From Rhodospirillales bacterium (lineage in GTDB: Bacteria > Pseudomonadota > Alphaproteobacteria > Micavibrionales > Micavibrionaceae): a stretch of DNA of 64,000 bases. The stretch covers positions 682,001 through 746,000 of the forward strand of contig CP060238.1 in the NCBI GenBank assembly GCA_023898765.1, read 5' to 3'. The translations under genes and the position numbers were made by a program. Below the pieces are notes generated by a model. The model was given only the letters and a program-made list of their open reading frames with translations. It made no database searches and was not told the origin of the DNA. This document shows positions 28,920-38,058 of this stretch, one piece after another; within the stretch, counting starts at the first letter, position 1, and each line of letters begins with the position of its first letter.

Positions 28920-30719
28920 TTATCGCCTTCCAAAGAGTTTCTCGATGTCTTCGAGCTTCAGCTTAATATAAGTGGGTCTGCCGTGATTGCAATGGCCGGA
29001 ATTCGGCGTGTGTTCCATTTGCCGCAAAAGCGCGTTCATTTCTTCGGTCCCCAGCCGCCGTCCCGACCGGACAGAGCCGTGGCAGGCCATGGTTCCCAGC
29101 AGTTCGTTTATTTTTTCTTCCAGAAGGCCGGCGCTGCCGTCCTCCGAAATGTCATCGGACAGATCGCGGATCAGGGCCGGAATATCTACGCGGCCGCCCA
29201 GTATGGAAGGAACCGCGCGCACGGCGATCGCGCCCGCGCCGAAAGAGTCGATTTCCAGTCCAAGCCGTTTCAGCGCCGGCGCTTTTTCAAGAAGGGCCGA
29301 GGCTTGTGTCTCTTCCATATCGATGATTTCCGGCGTCAAAAGCCCCTGGGATTCTATTTTTCCGTCCCGCAGCTGGGTTTTAAACCGCTCATAGGTCAGG
29401 CGTTCATGGGCGGCGTGCTGGTCGACAATCACCAGCCCGTCCTCGCTTTGCGCCACAATATAGGTTTCGTGAATCTGGGCGCGGGCCGCGCCGAGAGGGT
29501 AGGAAACCTCCTCGTTTTGTACAGGCGGGGCTTCGGACCGGGCCGCGGGGGCCATATCCATCAGGGGGGCGTAATGTGTCTGAATTTTTTCCGCGAGGCG
29601 TCCGCCACCGCCATATGAGGGGCCGCGGGGGCCGGTATAAGGGAGCCCCGGGCCTTGGCTTTGTACGCCGCTTTTCATGGCGCTGAGGGCCTGGAAAGAA
29701 ATGGTCGAGGACGTTGTCTGCCCGCCTTCCAGCAAGGCGTGTTTGAGGGCGCTGATTATCAGGCCGCGGATCAGTCCCGCGTCCCGGAAACGGACCTCCG
29801 CCTTCGCCGGGTGAACATTCACGTCCACCTCTTCCGGCGGGAGGGTTAAAAACAGGGCCAGCACCGGATAGCGCCCGCGCGGCAGGAGGTCCGCATAAGC
29901 CGCCCGGACACAGCCCAAAAGCATCTTGTCCCGCACGGGCCGTCCGTTGACAAAGAGATATTGATAGCCCGAGACGCCGCGATCATAGCTGGGCAGGCCG
30001 GCATATCCGCTTACGCCGGCGTTTTCCCTTTCGGCCTCGACGCGGACGCAATTGGCGCCGAAATCCTTGCCGAGGATAGCGGACAGGCGCGCGCGGCGGC
30101 TTTCCAGCAAGTCCCCTTGTGTCGAGGTCAGGCTCAGGGCGGTTTTGTCATTATGGGTGAGCTTGAAGGTCACTTCCGGAAAGGCCATCGCGATGCGCGA
30201 GAGGACATCTTTTACGGCGGCATATTCGCTGCGGTCCGTTTTCAGGAATTTCAGGCGTGCAGGCGTGGAATAAAACAAGTCGCGGATTTCAACCGATGTG
30301 CCCTGCGGATGGGCGCAGGGAGAGACGTCCGATTTTTTGCCGTTTTCAACCCGGATGCCCCAGGCCTCTTGCGAATCCCCGGCGCGTGATTTAAGGGAAA
30401 GGCGGGCGATAGCCCCGATAGACGGGAGGGCTTCGCCGCGAAAGCCCAGATGCTCGATATGGACAAGGTCGTCCTCCGGCAATTTGGACGTGGCATGCCG
30501 GTCCGGCGCGGCGGCGAGTTCTTCTTTGTTCATGCCGCTGCCGTCGTCCCGCACAAGGATCAGGCTTTTCCCGCCGTCGCGGATATCGACCTCGATGTTT
30601 CCGGCCCCGGCATCCAGCGCGTTTTCGACCAGTTCCTTGACGGCGGCGGCCGGCCGCTCGATGACCTCGCCGGCGGCAATCTGGTTGACCAGATGGTCTG
30701 GTAAATGACGGATTCGCAT
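28920..30719 (-). CDS. mutL: DNA mismatch repair protein MutL (endonuclease type)
   Basis: 599 residues. The N-terminal GHKL ATPase is clear (LVENALDAG, DDGSGM, GFRGEAL). The C-terminal domain carries DQHAAHERLTYE near residue 433, which fits the DQHA(X)2E(X)4E metal-binding endonuclease motif, as well as ACHGSVRSG and CNHGRPT. This is the nicking MutL found in bacteria without MutH, so strand incision is expected to be done by MutL itself. It follows the pentapeptide-repeat gene by 33 bases. Confidence 0.97.
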   Translation of the reverse strand: MRIRHLPDHLVNQIAAGEVIERPAAAVKELVENALDAGAGNIEVDIRDGGKSLILVRDDGSGMNKEELAAAPDRHATSKLPEDDLVHIEHLGFRGEALPSIGAIARLSLKSRAGDSQEAWGIRVENGKKSDVSPCAHPQGTSVEIRDLFYSTPARLKFLKTDRSEYAAVKDVLSRIAMAFPEVTFKLTHNDKTALSLTSTQGDLLESRRARLSAILGKDFGANCVRVEAERENAGVSGYAGLPSYDRGVSGYQYLFVNGRPVRDKMLLGCVRAAYADLLPRGRYPVLALFLTLPPEEVDVNVHPAKAEVRFRDAGLIRGLIISALKHALLEGGQTTSSTISFQALSAMKSGVQSQGPGLPYTGPRGPSYGGGGRLAEKIQTHYAPLMDMAPAARSEAPPVQNEEVSYPLGAARAQIHETYIVAQSEDGLVIVDQHAAHERLTYERFKTQLRDGKIESQGLLTPEIIDMEETQASALLEKAPALKRLGLEIDSFGAGAIAVRAVPSILGGRVDIPALIRDLSDDISEDGSAGLLEEKINELLGTMACHGSVRSGRRLGTEEMNALLRQMEHTPNSGHCNHGRPTYIKLKLEDIEKLFGRR

Positions 30720-30752
30720 GACCTATAAGATAAAGGCCCGGACGGGCGAATA

Positions 30753-32060
30753 TCAATCCAAAATTGCGCCTTGCGTGAGCGCGGTGGAAAGATCCGTATC
30801 CGTTAAAAGGGCGCCTGTCAGGTCTGCGCCGCGGAAATCGGTCCCTTCCAGCGTCGCGCCGGTTAAATCGATTCCCATCAGGATCGAATCCCGCAGATTT
30901 GCCCCGGACAGGTCGGCGAAGCGCATCCGGGCGCCGCTCAAATTAACGCGCTGGAGGTGGACGCCGCCGCCGCCGGGAGAATCGAATTTCAGGGCGGAAA
31001 GATTGGCGCCCGTTAGGTCCGCCCGTATCATATTGACGTGTTTGAGAGAGGAGCCGCGCAAATCGGCTCGGACCAGCCGGCAATCCCGAAGGTCCGAACG
31101 GTCTAGCGTGGCGCTTTGGATCTGGGCGGCGGTTAAATCCTGCCCGACAAAGATGGCGCCCACGGATTTTACGGCTGTGAGCGGATATTTGTGCAAATCC
31201 GGAATGTCCCGGAGATCGGCGCCGCTTAAATTCATTTGCTTTCCCTGTTTTCCGGCGGAAGAAATCCAGGCTTTATGTTCGGCCAGAAGGTCCGTCAGAT
31301 TTTGACCGCGTGCGCCGAGTTTTTCTCCCATGGCGGTTTCATCCCTGCAGTCTTCCATGTCCACATCCTGCAACTCGGCGTCCTCAAGGATCATTCCCGT
31401 GATAATGCACCCGTGAAGATGGGCGGCGCTTAAATTGGCGCCGGAGAAATCGGCATCGGTAAGGTTGGCCCCGTCGAAATTGACGCCGGAGAGATCCGCG
31501 CCGGTCATCGCGACCCCGCTTAAATCCGCATCGGAAAAATCGGCGGCGTGAGCCTTGACCTTGTTCAGGCTTGTTTCCGAAAGTTTTGCGCCGGTGAAAA
31601 TGGCTTTCCAGCCGATGTCGCCGCTTGGAACGCCCTGCCGCTGCCGCGCGACGATCTGGCCCTGCGCGTTATTCTCCATGATTTGTCCCTCGCGAAGATC
31701 GGCGGAGTCCAGATCCGCGCCGCTCAAATTGGCGCCCGCCACAAAAGCGCCGCGAAAATCCGCCCGTCTGAAGGAGGCGTCTTCAAGCTGTGCGTTGCGC
31801 AGGTCGCAGGCAAAGAAGACGGCGCCTTCAAATTTTCCGCCGGACAGGTTCGCGCCAAAGAGGCTGGAGCTTGTAAAATCGACGAAGGAGAGGTCTTTTC
31901 CCCTGAAGTTCAAGCCTTCAAGATTCATAAACCTCAAAAGCGCGCGCGACCCGTTCGGCCGTCCGTCCGTGTAGGTTTCATGTTTCCTGATGATTTCGTC
32001 CAGCTCGCTCTGCGTCAGTCTGGGAAGCCTGTCCGGCGGGGGAATTGTGTTGTCACTCAT
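30753..32060 (-). CDS. Long pentapeptide-repeat protein
   Basis: 435 residues. Three blocks of A(D/N)LXX repeats (about residues 42-125, 145-215 and 285-435) should form right-handed quadrilateral beta-helices. Between them lie non-repeat segments, including one around SGDIGWKAIFTG and an acidic one before HKAWISS. No signal peptide is seen, so the protein is probably cytoplasmic. It overlaps pgi by four bases. Unlike Qnr/MfpA (about 180-220 residues) it is long and interrupted, so DNA mimicry is not implied. The role is unknown. Confidence 0.9.
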   Translation of the reverse strand: MSDNTIPPPDRLPRLTQSELDEIIRKHETYTDGRPNGSRALLRFMNLEGLNFRGKDLSFVDFTSSSLFGANLSGGKFEGAVFFACDLRNAQLEDASFRRADFRGAFVAGANLSGADLDSADLREGQIMENNAQGQIVARQRQGVPSGDIGWKAIFTGAKLSETSLNKVKAHAADFSDADLSGVAMTGADLSGVNFDGANLTDADFSGANLSAAHLHGCIITGMILEDAELQDVDMEDCRDETAMGEKLGARGQNLTDLLAEHKAWISSAGKQGKQMNLSGADLRDIPDLHKYPLTAVKSVGAIFVGQDLTAAQIQSATLDRSDLRDCRLVRADLRGSSLKHVNMIRADLTGANLSALKFDSPGGGGVHLQRVNLSGARMRFADLSGANLRDSILMGIDLTGATLEGTDFRGADLTGALLTDTDLSTALTQGAILD

Positions 32061-33622
32061 CGCAAGCGCTCCAGCAGCCCCCTTGTCGAAGAATCCAGAT
32101 CCGCACCTTCTTTTTCGATGTCTTTTGCCAATTGTTTTCCCAGCTCCACACCGAACTGGTCAAAGCTGTTGATGTTCCATATCGCGCCCTGCACAAAAAT
32201 CTTATGCTCATATAAAGCAATTAACATCCCCAGACGACGGGGGTCAAGGCGCTCCAAAAGAAGGGTCGAACTGGGCCGGTTTCCTTCAAAATTCCGGTGA
32301 GGGGCCGCTTCGTCTTTCCGGCCCTGCATGAGCGCCTGCCCCTGCGCGAGCATGTTACCGAGCAACAAATCCTGATGTTTTTGCATGTTATATTCGCTGC
32401 GTCCGGCGGCAATGAAATCGCAGGGGATGATATCCGTTCCCTGATGAAGAAGCTGGTAAAAAGCGTGCTGGCCCTTGGGACCGGATTCTCCGAATACAAC
32501 CGGGCCGGTTTTGTAACCGGTAATTTTTTGTCCGTTGCCATCAACGCTTTTGCCGTTTGATTCCATATCAAGCTGTTGCAGGTAGGCCGGAAAGCGCTTT
32601 AAACCGTGGGCGTAGGGCAGGATAGCATGGCTGCCAAAGTTCCAGAAATTCCGGTACCAGATGCCTATGAGGGCCATGATAACGGGCATGTTTTTTTCGA
32701 AAGGGGCGGTTTCAAAATGCCGGTCCATTGCGCGGGCGCCTTCCAGCAATTTCTGAAAATTCCCGAACCCGGCGCCTATGCAAACGGGAAGGCCTATGGC
32801 GGACCAGAGGGAATAGCGCCCCCCGACCCAGTCTTCGAACCCGAATACACGGTCTTCCGGAATGCCGAAATCTTTTGCGGCGCCTGTGTTTGAAGACAGG
32901 GCGGCAAAATGCTTTTGCACGGCTTCCGGGTCCCCCATCCGCTGAATAAGCCAGTCTTTTGCCGCCGCCGCATTGGTCATGGTTTCCTGCGTCGAAAAAG
33001 ATTTGGACGCGACAAGAAACAGCGTGGTTTCCGGATCGATGCGTTTAAATGTCCGGGCGATTTGCGCGCCGTCTATATCGAAGACAAAATGCAGGGAAAG
33101 GCCCTTTTCGCAGAAAGGCTCCAGCGCGTCGCATACAAGATGCGGTCCAAGGTCCGAGCCGCCGATACCGATATTCACGACGTGTTTAAAGGGTTTTCCC
33201 GTGTGCCCTTTATACGTGCCGCCGCGAACGGAATCGCTAAAGTCTTTCATCCGGGAGAGGGTTTTGTGAATGGCCGGAAGGATGTTTTGGCCGTCAAGCT
33301 CAAGCGTATCGCCTGCCGGTCTCCGCAGGGCCGTGTGCAGGGCCGCGCGATCTTCGGTCCGGTTTATTTTTTTACCCGAAAGCATGTCCTGCCGTTTGCC
33401 TTCGACGCCGCAGGCGCGGGCCAGATCACACAGAAGTGGAAGCGTTTCGTCCGTTATCCTGTGTTTGGAATAATCGAAAAACAGGCCATCCAGCTCCATG
33501 GAAAATTTCCTGAAACGCGCCGGATCGCTTTCAAACATCTCCCTCATGTGGCGCGTCTCAAGGCTTTGTTTATGCGCCGTCAGGGCTTTCCATTCCGGCG
33601 TTTTTGTCGGGTTATTCGGCAT
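32057..33622 (-). CDS. pgi: Glucose-6-phosphate isomerase
   Basis: 521 residues, normal for the proteobacterial type. It interconverts glucose-6-phosphate and fructose-6-phosphate. The phosphate-binding IGIGGSDLGP, the segment around GGRYSLWSAIG and the catalytic histidine in GQHAFYQLLHQGT are all present. It overlaps the preceding peptidase gene by 11 bases and the following pentapeptide gene by four, so all three are coupled. Confidence 0.97.
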   Translation of the reverse strand: MPNNPTKTPEWKALTAHKQSLETRHMREMFESDPARFRKFSMELDGLFFDYSKHRITDETLPLLCDLARACGVEGKRQDMLSGKKINRTEDRAALHTALRRPAGDTLELDGQNILPAIHKTLSRMKDFSDSVRGGTYKGHTGKPFKHVVNIGIGGSDLGPHLVCDALEPFCEKGLSLHFVFDIDGAQIARTFKRIDPETTLFLVASKSFSTQETMTNAAAAKDWLIQRMGDPEAVQKHFAALSSNTGAAKDFGIPEDRVFGFEDWVGGRYSLWSAIGLPVCIGAGFGNFQKLLEGARAMDRHFETAPFEKNMPVIMALIGIWYRNFWNFGSHAILPYAHGLKRFPAYLQQLDMESNGKSVDGNGQKITGYKTGPVVFGESGPKGQHAFYQLLHQGTDIIPCDFIAAGRSEYNMQKHQDLLLGNMLAQGQALMQGRKDEAAPHRNFEGNRPSSTLLLERLDPRRLGMLIALYEHKIFVQGAIWNINSFDQFGVELGKQLAKDIEKEGADLDSSTRGLLERLR

Positions 33623-34967
33623 TGGGAATGTCCGTTACAGGGATAACAGGATCTATGTTTTCCGGCTGTCCGACCAGAACGCTCGTCATATTTTCCGGTA
33701 TCAACACGCGCCTTGCGGTGCGCTGGATGTCTTCTGCGGTGACGGCGTTGATTTTGGCGGCATAGTGATCCAGATAATCTGCGGGGAGATTTTCGATCTG
33801 GAGGGACAGCATCACGGTGGCGATTTTGTCCGTCGAAGCCAAAGACAGCGGCAGGGAGCCGGTCAGGTAGGATTTGGCATCTTTGAGTTCCCCGTCCTGA
33901 ACGGGCCGGTCTTTCATGTTTTGCATTTCTTCCGAAATGAGGGCGAGCATTTCCCCGACGCTCTCGTTTTTGGTAGAGGTTGAAATGGACAGGGAATCCA
34001 GATGGCGGTAATTTTCAATGTCCGAATAGATGCCGTAGGTCAGCCCGCGCTTTTCCCGCGCGCTTTCCATCAGGCGGGAGCCGAAGCCCGCGCCGCCAAA
34101 GATGTAATTCATGACTTTCAGCGCGTAATAATCCGGGTCTTCGCGTCCAAAGGCGGGCAGCATCATATTCATGACGGTCTGCGGCACGTCCTTTTTATAA
34201 AGGGCCGGCGGACCGGCATTTTGAACGGCGAAGTCAGGAATTGTTTTTGCCGGGGCCGTCTTCGGCAGCGCGGAAAAAATGGAATCCAGCACCGGTCCCA
34301 GCTCTTCCCTGTCAATATCTCCAACGACGGAAACAAGAAGCCTGTCTTTGGTAAGCCACGTATTTTTGAAATCCATTAAGTCTTTGCGCGTGATTTCAGG
34401 TAAAGAGGTCAGGGTGCCGCCGCTGTTCATGGCGTAGGGGTGCCCTTCAAAGGCGCGGTCGTTCAGAATCCGGGCGGCGATCCAGTCCGGTTTCCCCAGG
34501 GAAGAGCGGATGCGGGTCATGTTGCCTTGTCTCATGCGCTCGACAGCTTCCGCGTCAAAGCGGGGGTCCGTCAGGGCAAGGCGCAGCAGATCAAAGGCTT
34601 CGGTTTTATGCCGGCTCAGCGTTTTGAGGTCGCCGCCGAAGCCGTCGCGGCTGGCGGAAAAAAGCAGCGTAATGGCCCGGTCGCTGAGCTGTTTTTGAAA
34701 GCTCTGGGAGTCCAGGTCGCCCGCGCCCTCATCCATCGTGTTGGACAAAAGACGCACAAGCCCCTGCCTGTCTTCCGGGTCCAGCGCCGTGCCGGAATCC
34801 AGAAAGATGAATTTCAGGGCGATAATCGGCAGGGTATGGTCTTCGTTCAGCCAGACATTCAGCCCTTGAGGCGTTTTGAATTCCTGAATGTCCAGAATTT
34901 TTCCCTGCGCGTCCGCACGGCAGGATATAAGCAGGAAGGCGGCGATTACACCTAGAAAAAGTCTCAT
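33612..34967 (-). CDS. M16-family protein lacking the zinc motif (partner subunit)
   Basis: 451 residues. A signal segment (MRLFLGVIAAFLLISCRADA) exports it; LISC could also be a lipobox. The two-domain M16 fold is recognisable, but the HXXEH position reads LLSNTMDEG, so zinc cannot be bound in the usual way. Such members pair with a catalytic M16 subunit, and that gene lies directly upstream with a four-base overlap. A good AAGGAG site fixes the ATG at 34967; a longer frame to 35018 lies inside the upstream gene. Confidence 0.9.
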   Translation of the reverse strand: MRLFLGVIAAFLLISCRADAQGKILDIQEFKTPQGLNVWLNEDHTLPIIALKFIFLDSGTALDPEDRQGLVRLLSNTMDEGAGDLDSQSFQKQLSDRAITLLFSASRDGFGGDLKTLSRHKTEAFDLLRLALTDPRFDAEAVERMRQGNMTRIRSSLGKPDWIAARILNDRAFEGHPYAMNSGGTLTSLPEITRKDLMDFKNTWLTKDRLLVSVVGDIDREELGPVLDSIFSALPKTAPAKTIPDFAVQNAGPPALYKKDVPQTVMNMMLPAFGREDPDYYALKVMNYIFGGAGFGSRLMESAREKRGLTYGIYSDIENYRHLDSLSISTSTKNESVGEMLALISEEMQNMKDRPVQDGELKDAKSYLTGSLPLSLASTDKIATVMLSLQIENLPADYLDHYAAKINAVTAEDIQRTARRVLIPENMTSVLVGQPENIDPVIPVTDIPNAE

Positions 34968-36301
34968 TCGCTTGCTCCTTCCGGCAGGAGATATCCCGTG
35001 ACCGGTGGGCGTATCCACGGGGCCTCGGGACTCAGATATTTTTCAGCCGCGGCCTGAATCTGCCCGGCGGAAATTCGCGCGATATCGTCCGGCCAGTTTT
35101 CAACATCGTCAAGGGTGCTGCCTGTCGTAAGGGCCCGTCCGACAATCATGGCCGGCCCTGCGATGGAGTCTCGTGCGTAAATCGCGGAGTCCTGCAATCT
35201 TTGGACGGCATCATTGACTTCCTCGTCCGTGACGCCTGCCTCGATCACTTTTTGGATTTCGGCTTCGAACAATGTCTCCAGTTCCTCCAGAGAGACGCCT
35301 TCCGCCGGCGTGGCCGCCATCCAAAGCGTTCCGTAGTCGAGCGAATCGGACGCATAGGAAAAAGAAACGGAGGTGGCTTTCTTCTGCTCGACAACGAGGG
35401 ATTTATAAAGGCGCGTGGTCGCCCCGCCATCCAGAATTTCCTGCAGCAGTTGAAGCGCAAGGGAGTCTTCCTTGTTTTGACGGGCGCTCGGCATCAGGAA
35501 AATCTTTTGAAATGTCCGCTGCCGGATAGAAGGGTGGCGCAATGTCATTTTTGTCTGCCCTATCGCCGGCGGGACATCGGGCCGTGCGCGCGGCGGTATG
35601 GGTTTGACGGGGAGGTGGCCGTAAAATTTTTCGGCCATCGGTTCAAGCTCTTCCGCCGTGATGTCGCCGCTGACAACCAGAATGGCGTTGTTGGGCGCAT
35701 ACCAGCGGTCATAGAATGTTTTGACATCCTTCCATTCGTAGCCCCTGATTTCCTCCATCCAGCCAATGATCGGCGTGCCGTAAGGGTGATTGATAAAAAG
35801 GGCGGATATCATCGTTTCCGAAAAAAGACTTTGCGGATCGTTTTCCGTCCGCTGGCGGCGCTCCTCCAGAACGACGTTTTTCTCGGACAGGTAATGGTCC
35901 GGCGGCGGCGAGAGGTGAAACATCCGGTCCGCTTCCATCTGCATGACCTTTGGCAAATGCTCCACAGAGACAGACTGAAAATAGGCGGTGTAGTCCTGCC
36001 CTGTAAACGCATTGTCGTTGCCGCCCAGCTTTTTAACGGTTTTTGAAAATTCTCCCGGCTCCAGCGTTTCCGTACCTTTAAACATCAGATGTTCAAAATA
36101 ATGCGCCATGCCGGAGGCGCCGGGCAATTCATCCGCCGCCCCGACCTTGTACCAGAGCATGTGGGTGACCACCGGCGCGCGGTGATTGGGAATAACGACA
36201 ACCTGCAATCCGTTTGAAAGCGTAAATGTCTCGGCGTTAAATGTTTTGGCGTGCGCGGGAACGGCCAGAAACAAAAAGGCCAGAAACAAAAAACATTTCA
36301 T
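34964..36301 (-). CDS. Zinc metallopeptidase, M16 family (catalytic)
   Basis: 445 residues. The signal peptide MKCFLFLAFLFLAVPAHA is followed by the M16 core with HYFEH (HXXEH) at residues 67-71 and the downstream glutamate region VVLEERRQRTEND. Periplasmic M16 peptidases cleave short peptides or processed proteins; the substrate is unknown. The ATG at 36301 yields the signal peptide, and an upstream in-frame extension would destroy it. It lies one base after the DUF3035 lipoprotein gene. Confidence 0.93.
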   Translation of the reverse strand: MKCFLFLAFLFLAVPAHAKTFNAETFTLSNGLQVVVIPNHRAPVVTHMLWYKVGAADELPGASGMAHYFEHLMFKGTETLEPGEFSKTVKKLGGNDNAFTGQDYTAYFQSVSVEHLPKVMQMEADRMFHLSPPPDHYLSEKNVVLEERRQRTENDPQSLFSETMISALFINHPYGTPIIGWMEEIRGYEWKDVKTFYDRWYAPNNAILVVSGDITAEELEPMAEKFYGHLPVKPIPPRARPDVPPAIGQTKMTLRHPSIRQRTFQKIFLMPSARQNKEDSLALQLLQEILDGGATTRLYKSLVVEQKKATSVSFSYASDSLDYGTLWMAATPAEGVSLEELETLFEAEIQKVIEAGVTDEEVNDAVQRLQDSAIYARDSIAGPAMIVGRALTTGSTLDDVENWPDDIARISAGQIQAAAEKYLSPEAPWIRPPVTGYLLPEGASE

Positions 36302-36302
36302 A

Positions 36303-36815
36303 TCAGTCTTCGATCGTAGGTGTTTTGCTTTCGGTGTCATTCTTACGGATGCGCTCTGTTTCGGCGACAGGATCGACAACAGACGCAGGGGCCTCGATTT
36401 TTTTGCCGGTGACTTTCATAATCCGGTCGATGGTCGGCGTTTCTTCCTTGGCAATCGCGGCGGTTTCCTGATCGACAATGCGGCGGATGTCCGGCGTCGC
36501 GGTTTTCACCCCCGTTTTCTGGAGAAGGATGGATTCCCCGGCGGTGATTTCCCTTGGCGCCTGTGAGCCTTCCGTCTTTTCGCCCAGAACGGCCTGACGC
36601 GCCCGCATGTCCGTTGTTTTTTCCTGTGGCCGCTGGAGGCCCGGCTGCGGCGGCCGCAGGGAGTAATCCGGCGGCATTTCCAGCGGCGCCCGTTTGGTTA
36701 CCGCAAATTCATCCGGCGCTTTTTTGGAAAAATCAAACTGCTTTTTCGTGTTCTCGCACGCACCGAGCGCGAGAGAAAACGCAGCAGCGACAAGCAGTAA
36801 AAAAGGGTGTCTCAT
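36303..36815 (-). CDS. DUF3035-type lipoprotein
   Basis: 170 residues from ATG 36815. The N-terminus RHPFLLLVAAAFSLALGAC ends in a lipobox, so the mature protein should be lipidated. The rest is proline-rich and charged with conserved PDEFAV and PPDYSLRPP, as in DUF3035 proteins next to lspA in alphaproteobacteria. A GTG at 36824 that overlaps the lspA stop (GTGA) is an alternative start and would add three residues. Function unknown; it is presumably in the outer membrane. Confidence 0.88.
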   Translation of the reverse strand: MRHPFLLLVAAAFSLALGACENTKKQFDFSKKAPDEFAVTKRAPLEMPPDYSLRPPQPGLQRPQEKTTDMRARQAVLGEKTEGSQAPREITAGESILLQKTGVKTATPDIRRIVDQETAAIAKEETPTIDRIMKVTGKKIEAPASVVDPVAETERIRKNDTESKTPTIED

Positions 36816-36820
36816 TTTTT

Positions 36821-37387
36821 TCACTCTGGATTATTCTTCTCTTTTGTCTGTTTCGGCTCCAAGAATAGCCCATCAAACACCAGAAAAGCAATGCCGAGCG
36901 TGATGCAGCTGTCCGCGACGTTAAAGGCCGGGTAATGCCAGCCGGAGAGGTGAAAATCGAGGAAATCGGCGACAGCGCCGAAGCGCAGGCGGTCGATGGC
37001 GTTGCTTAAGGCCCCGCCGATGACCATGCCAAGGGATATCGCCTGTACCCAGCGCCGGGAGCGGGCAAGCCAGACCATAAACAGGGCGGAAATGAGGACA
37101 GACATAAGGATCAGGGCCAAAGGGCCGCTGCCTTCCAGAAGGCCGAAGCTGATTCCCTCATTCCAGACCATTCCCAGATTGAAAAAAGGCAGGACTTCAA
37201 TGGATATATGGGGCAGGCGGGCAGGAGGCTCCAATATCCACCCGATCGGGTCCATCGGTGCCGGCAGGCCCGCCATGCGCGGTTTCAGAAGATATTCCAG
37301 CACGAACCACTTGGATATCTGGTCCAGCAGGACGATATCAATAATCAGGGAAAAGCCAATCAGGGGCTTGAGAAGGGGATGCATCAT
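36821..37387 (-). CDS. lspA: Lipoprotein signal peptidase
   Basis: 188 residues with four membrane helices. LspA removes signal peptides from diacylated prolipoproteins, which would include the neighbouring DUF3035 lipoprotein. LLDQISKW, GGALSNAIDRLRFG and DFHLSGWHYPAFNVADSCI carry the conserved residues and the catalytic aspartates. It is somewhat longer than E. coli LspA (164) because of a loop after the first helix. The frame begins with two methionines, and either may start. Confidence 0.96.
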   Translation of the reverse strand: MMHPLLKPLIGFSLIIDIVLLDQISKWFVLEYLLKPRMAGLPAPMDPIGWILEPPARLPHISIEVLPFFNLGMVWNEGISFGLLEGSGPLALILMSVLISALFMVWLARSRRWVQAISLGMVIGGALSNAIDRLRFGAVADFLDFHLSGWHYPAFNVADSCITLGIAFLVFDGLFLEPKQTKEKNNPE

Positions 37388-37437
37388 AGAAAGGCATCAT
37401 GTCCAAGAGGCCCCTAAAAAGCAAGGAATTCCAGCGT

Positions 37438-37908
37438 CTATCGACTCCATCTGCGCAGAAGGGCATCCAGTGACAAAGATCCCGGTCCGCGAAGGAAGGT
37501 GGAAAGCAGCAGGAACATCCAGAAATAATGCAATTCGTTTTTCAGGCCGTAGCTTTCCGGTACAAGATACTCGATAACAATCGTTATGACTAAAAGGCCG
37601 GCGGCGGCAAAGCGGCCAAACAGGCCAAAGGCCAGAAGGACGGGCAAAATAATCTCCCCGCCTGTCGTTAAAAGCGCGGCGATGGCCGGAGACAGGCCCG
37701 GAACAGGATAAATTTCTTCAAACGGGAGAATGGTCGAGCCCCAGTCATCCTCCAGATAATTCTGGAACTTAAGCCAGCCGGCCCGAAAGAAGATATCGGC
37801 CATATACAGGCGAATGGCGAGGTCATATAGCGGCGCGCCGATATTACCGGCCAAATTGCGCAGCGGCTCAATCATCTCGTCTATTTTCTTTGAACAGGCA
37901 CAAATCAT
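37438..37908 (-). CDS. DoxX-family membrane protein
   Basis: 156 residues with four hydrophobic helices. The family motif RLYMADIFFRAGWLKFQN is followed by a short extracytoplasmic segment and LTTGGEIILPVLLAFGLFGR. DoxX proteins are small redox- or quinone-associated membrane proteins of varied role. A clear AAAGGAG lies just upstream of the ATG at 37908. The N-terminus MICACSKK is unusually cysteine-rich, and a second start at MIEPL (37875) is possible. Confidence 0.88.
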   Translation of the reverse strand: MICACSKKIDEMIEPLRNLAGNIGAPLYDLAIRLYMADIFFRAGWLKFQNYLEDDWGSTILPFEEIYPVPGLSPAIAALLTTGGEIILPVLLAFGLFGRFAAAGLLVITIVIEYLVPESYGLKNELHYFWMFLLLSTFLRGPGSLSLDALLRRWSR

Positions 37909-37994
37909 TCGGTTTTCTCCTTTTTGGAATAAAATCCGGCAAGACGGAATTGCACAGACCCTAGTAAATCGAAATCGTGATAAATTTCAAGCAT
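37905..37994 (-). CDS. Possible 29-residue leader ORF before DoxX gene
   Basis: Between ileS and the DoxX gene a frame is open back into ileS. Its last 29 codons, from an ATG at 37994, end in KKEKTE and a TGA that overlaps the DoxX ATG (ATGA). Its final codons contain the DoxX ribosome binding site, so reading it would couple translation. There is no ribosome binding site of its own and the peptide is not recognised. It may be chance. Confidence 0.25.
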   Translation of the reverse strand: MLEIYHDFDLLGSVQFRLAGFYSKKEKTE

Positions 37995-38058
37995 ATGTTT
38001 CAAGGCGTCGCCGACGGTTTTGCGGACGCGTGAACCGTAAAAACAAATAAGCCCAAGT

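Noticed and set aside
30753..32060. Pentapeptide-repeat protein as a Qnr-type quinolone resistance factor
   Set aside because: Qnr/MfpA proteins are about half this length, with an uninterrupted helix and dimerisation end. The present protein has three separated blocks.
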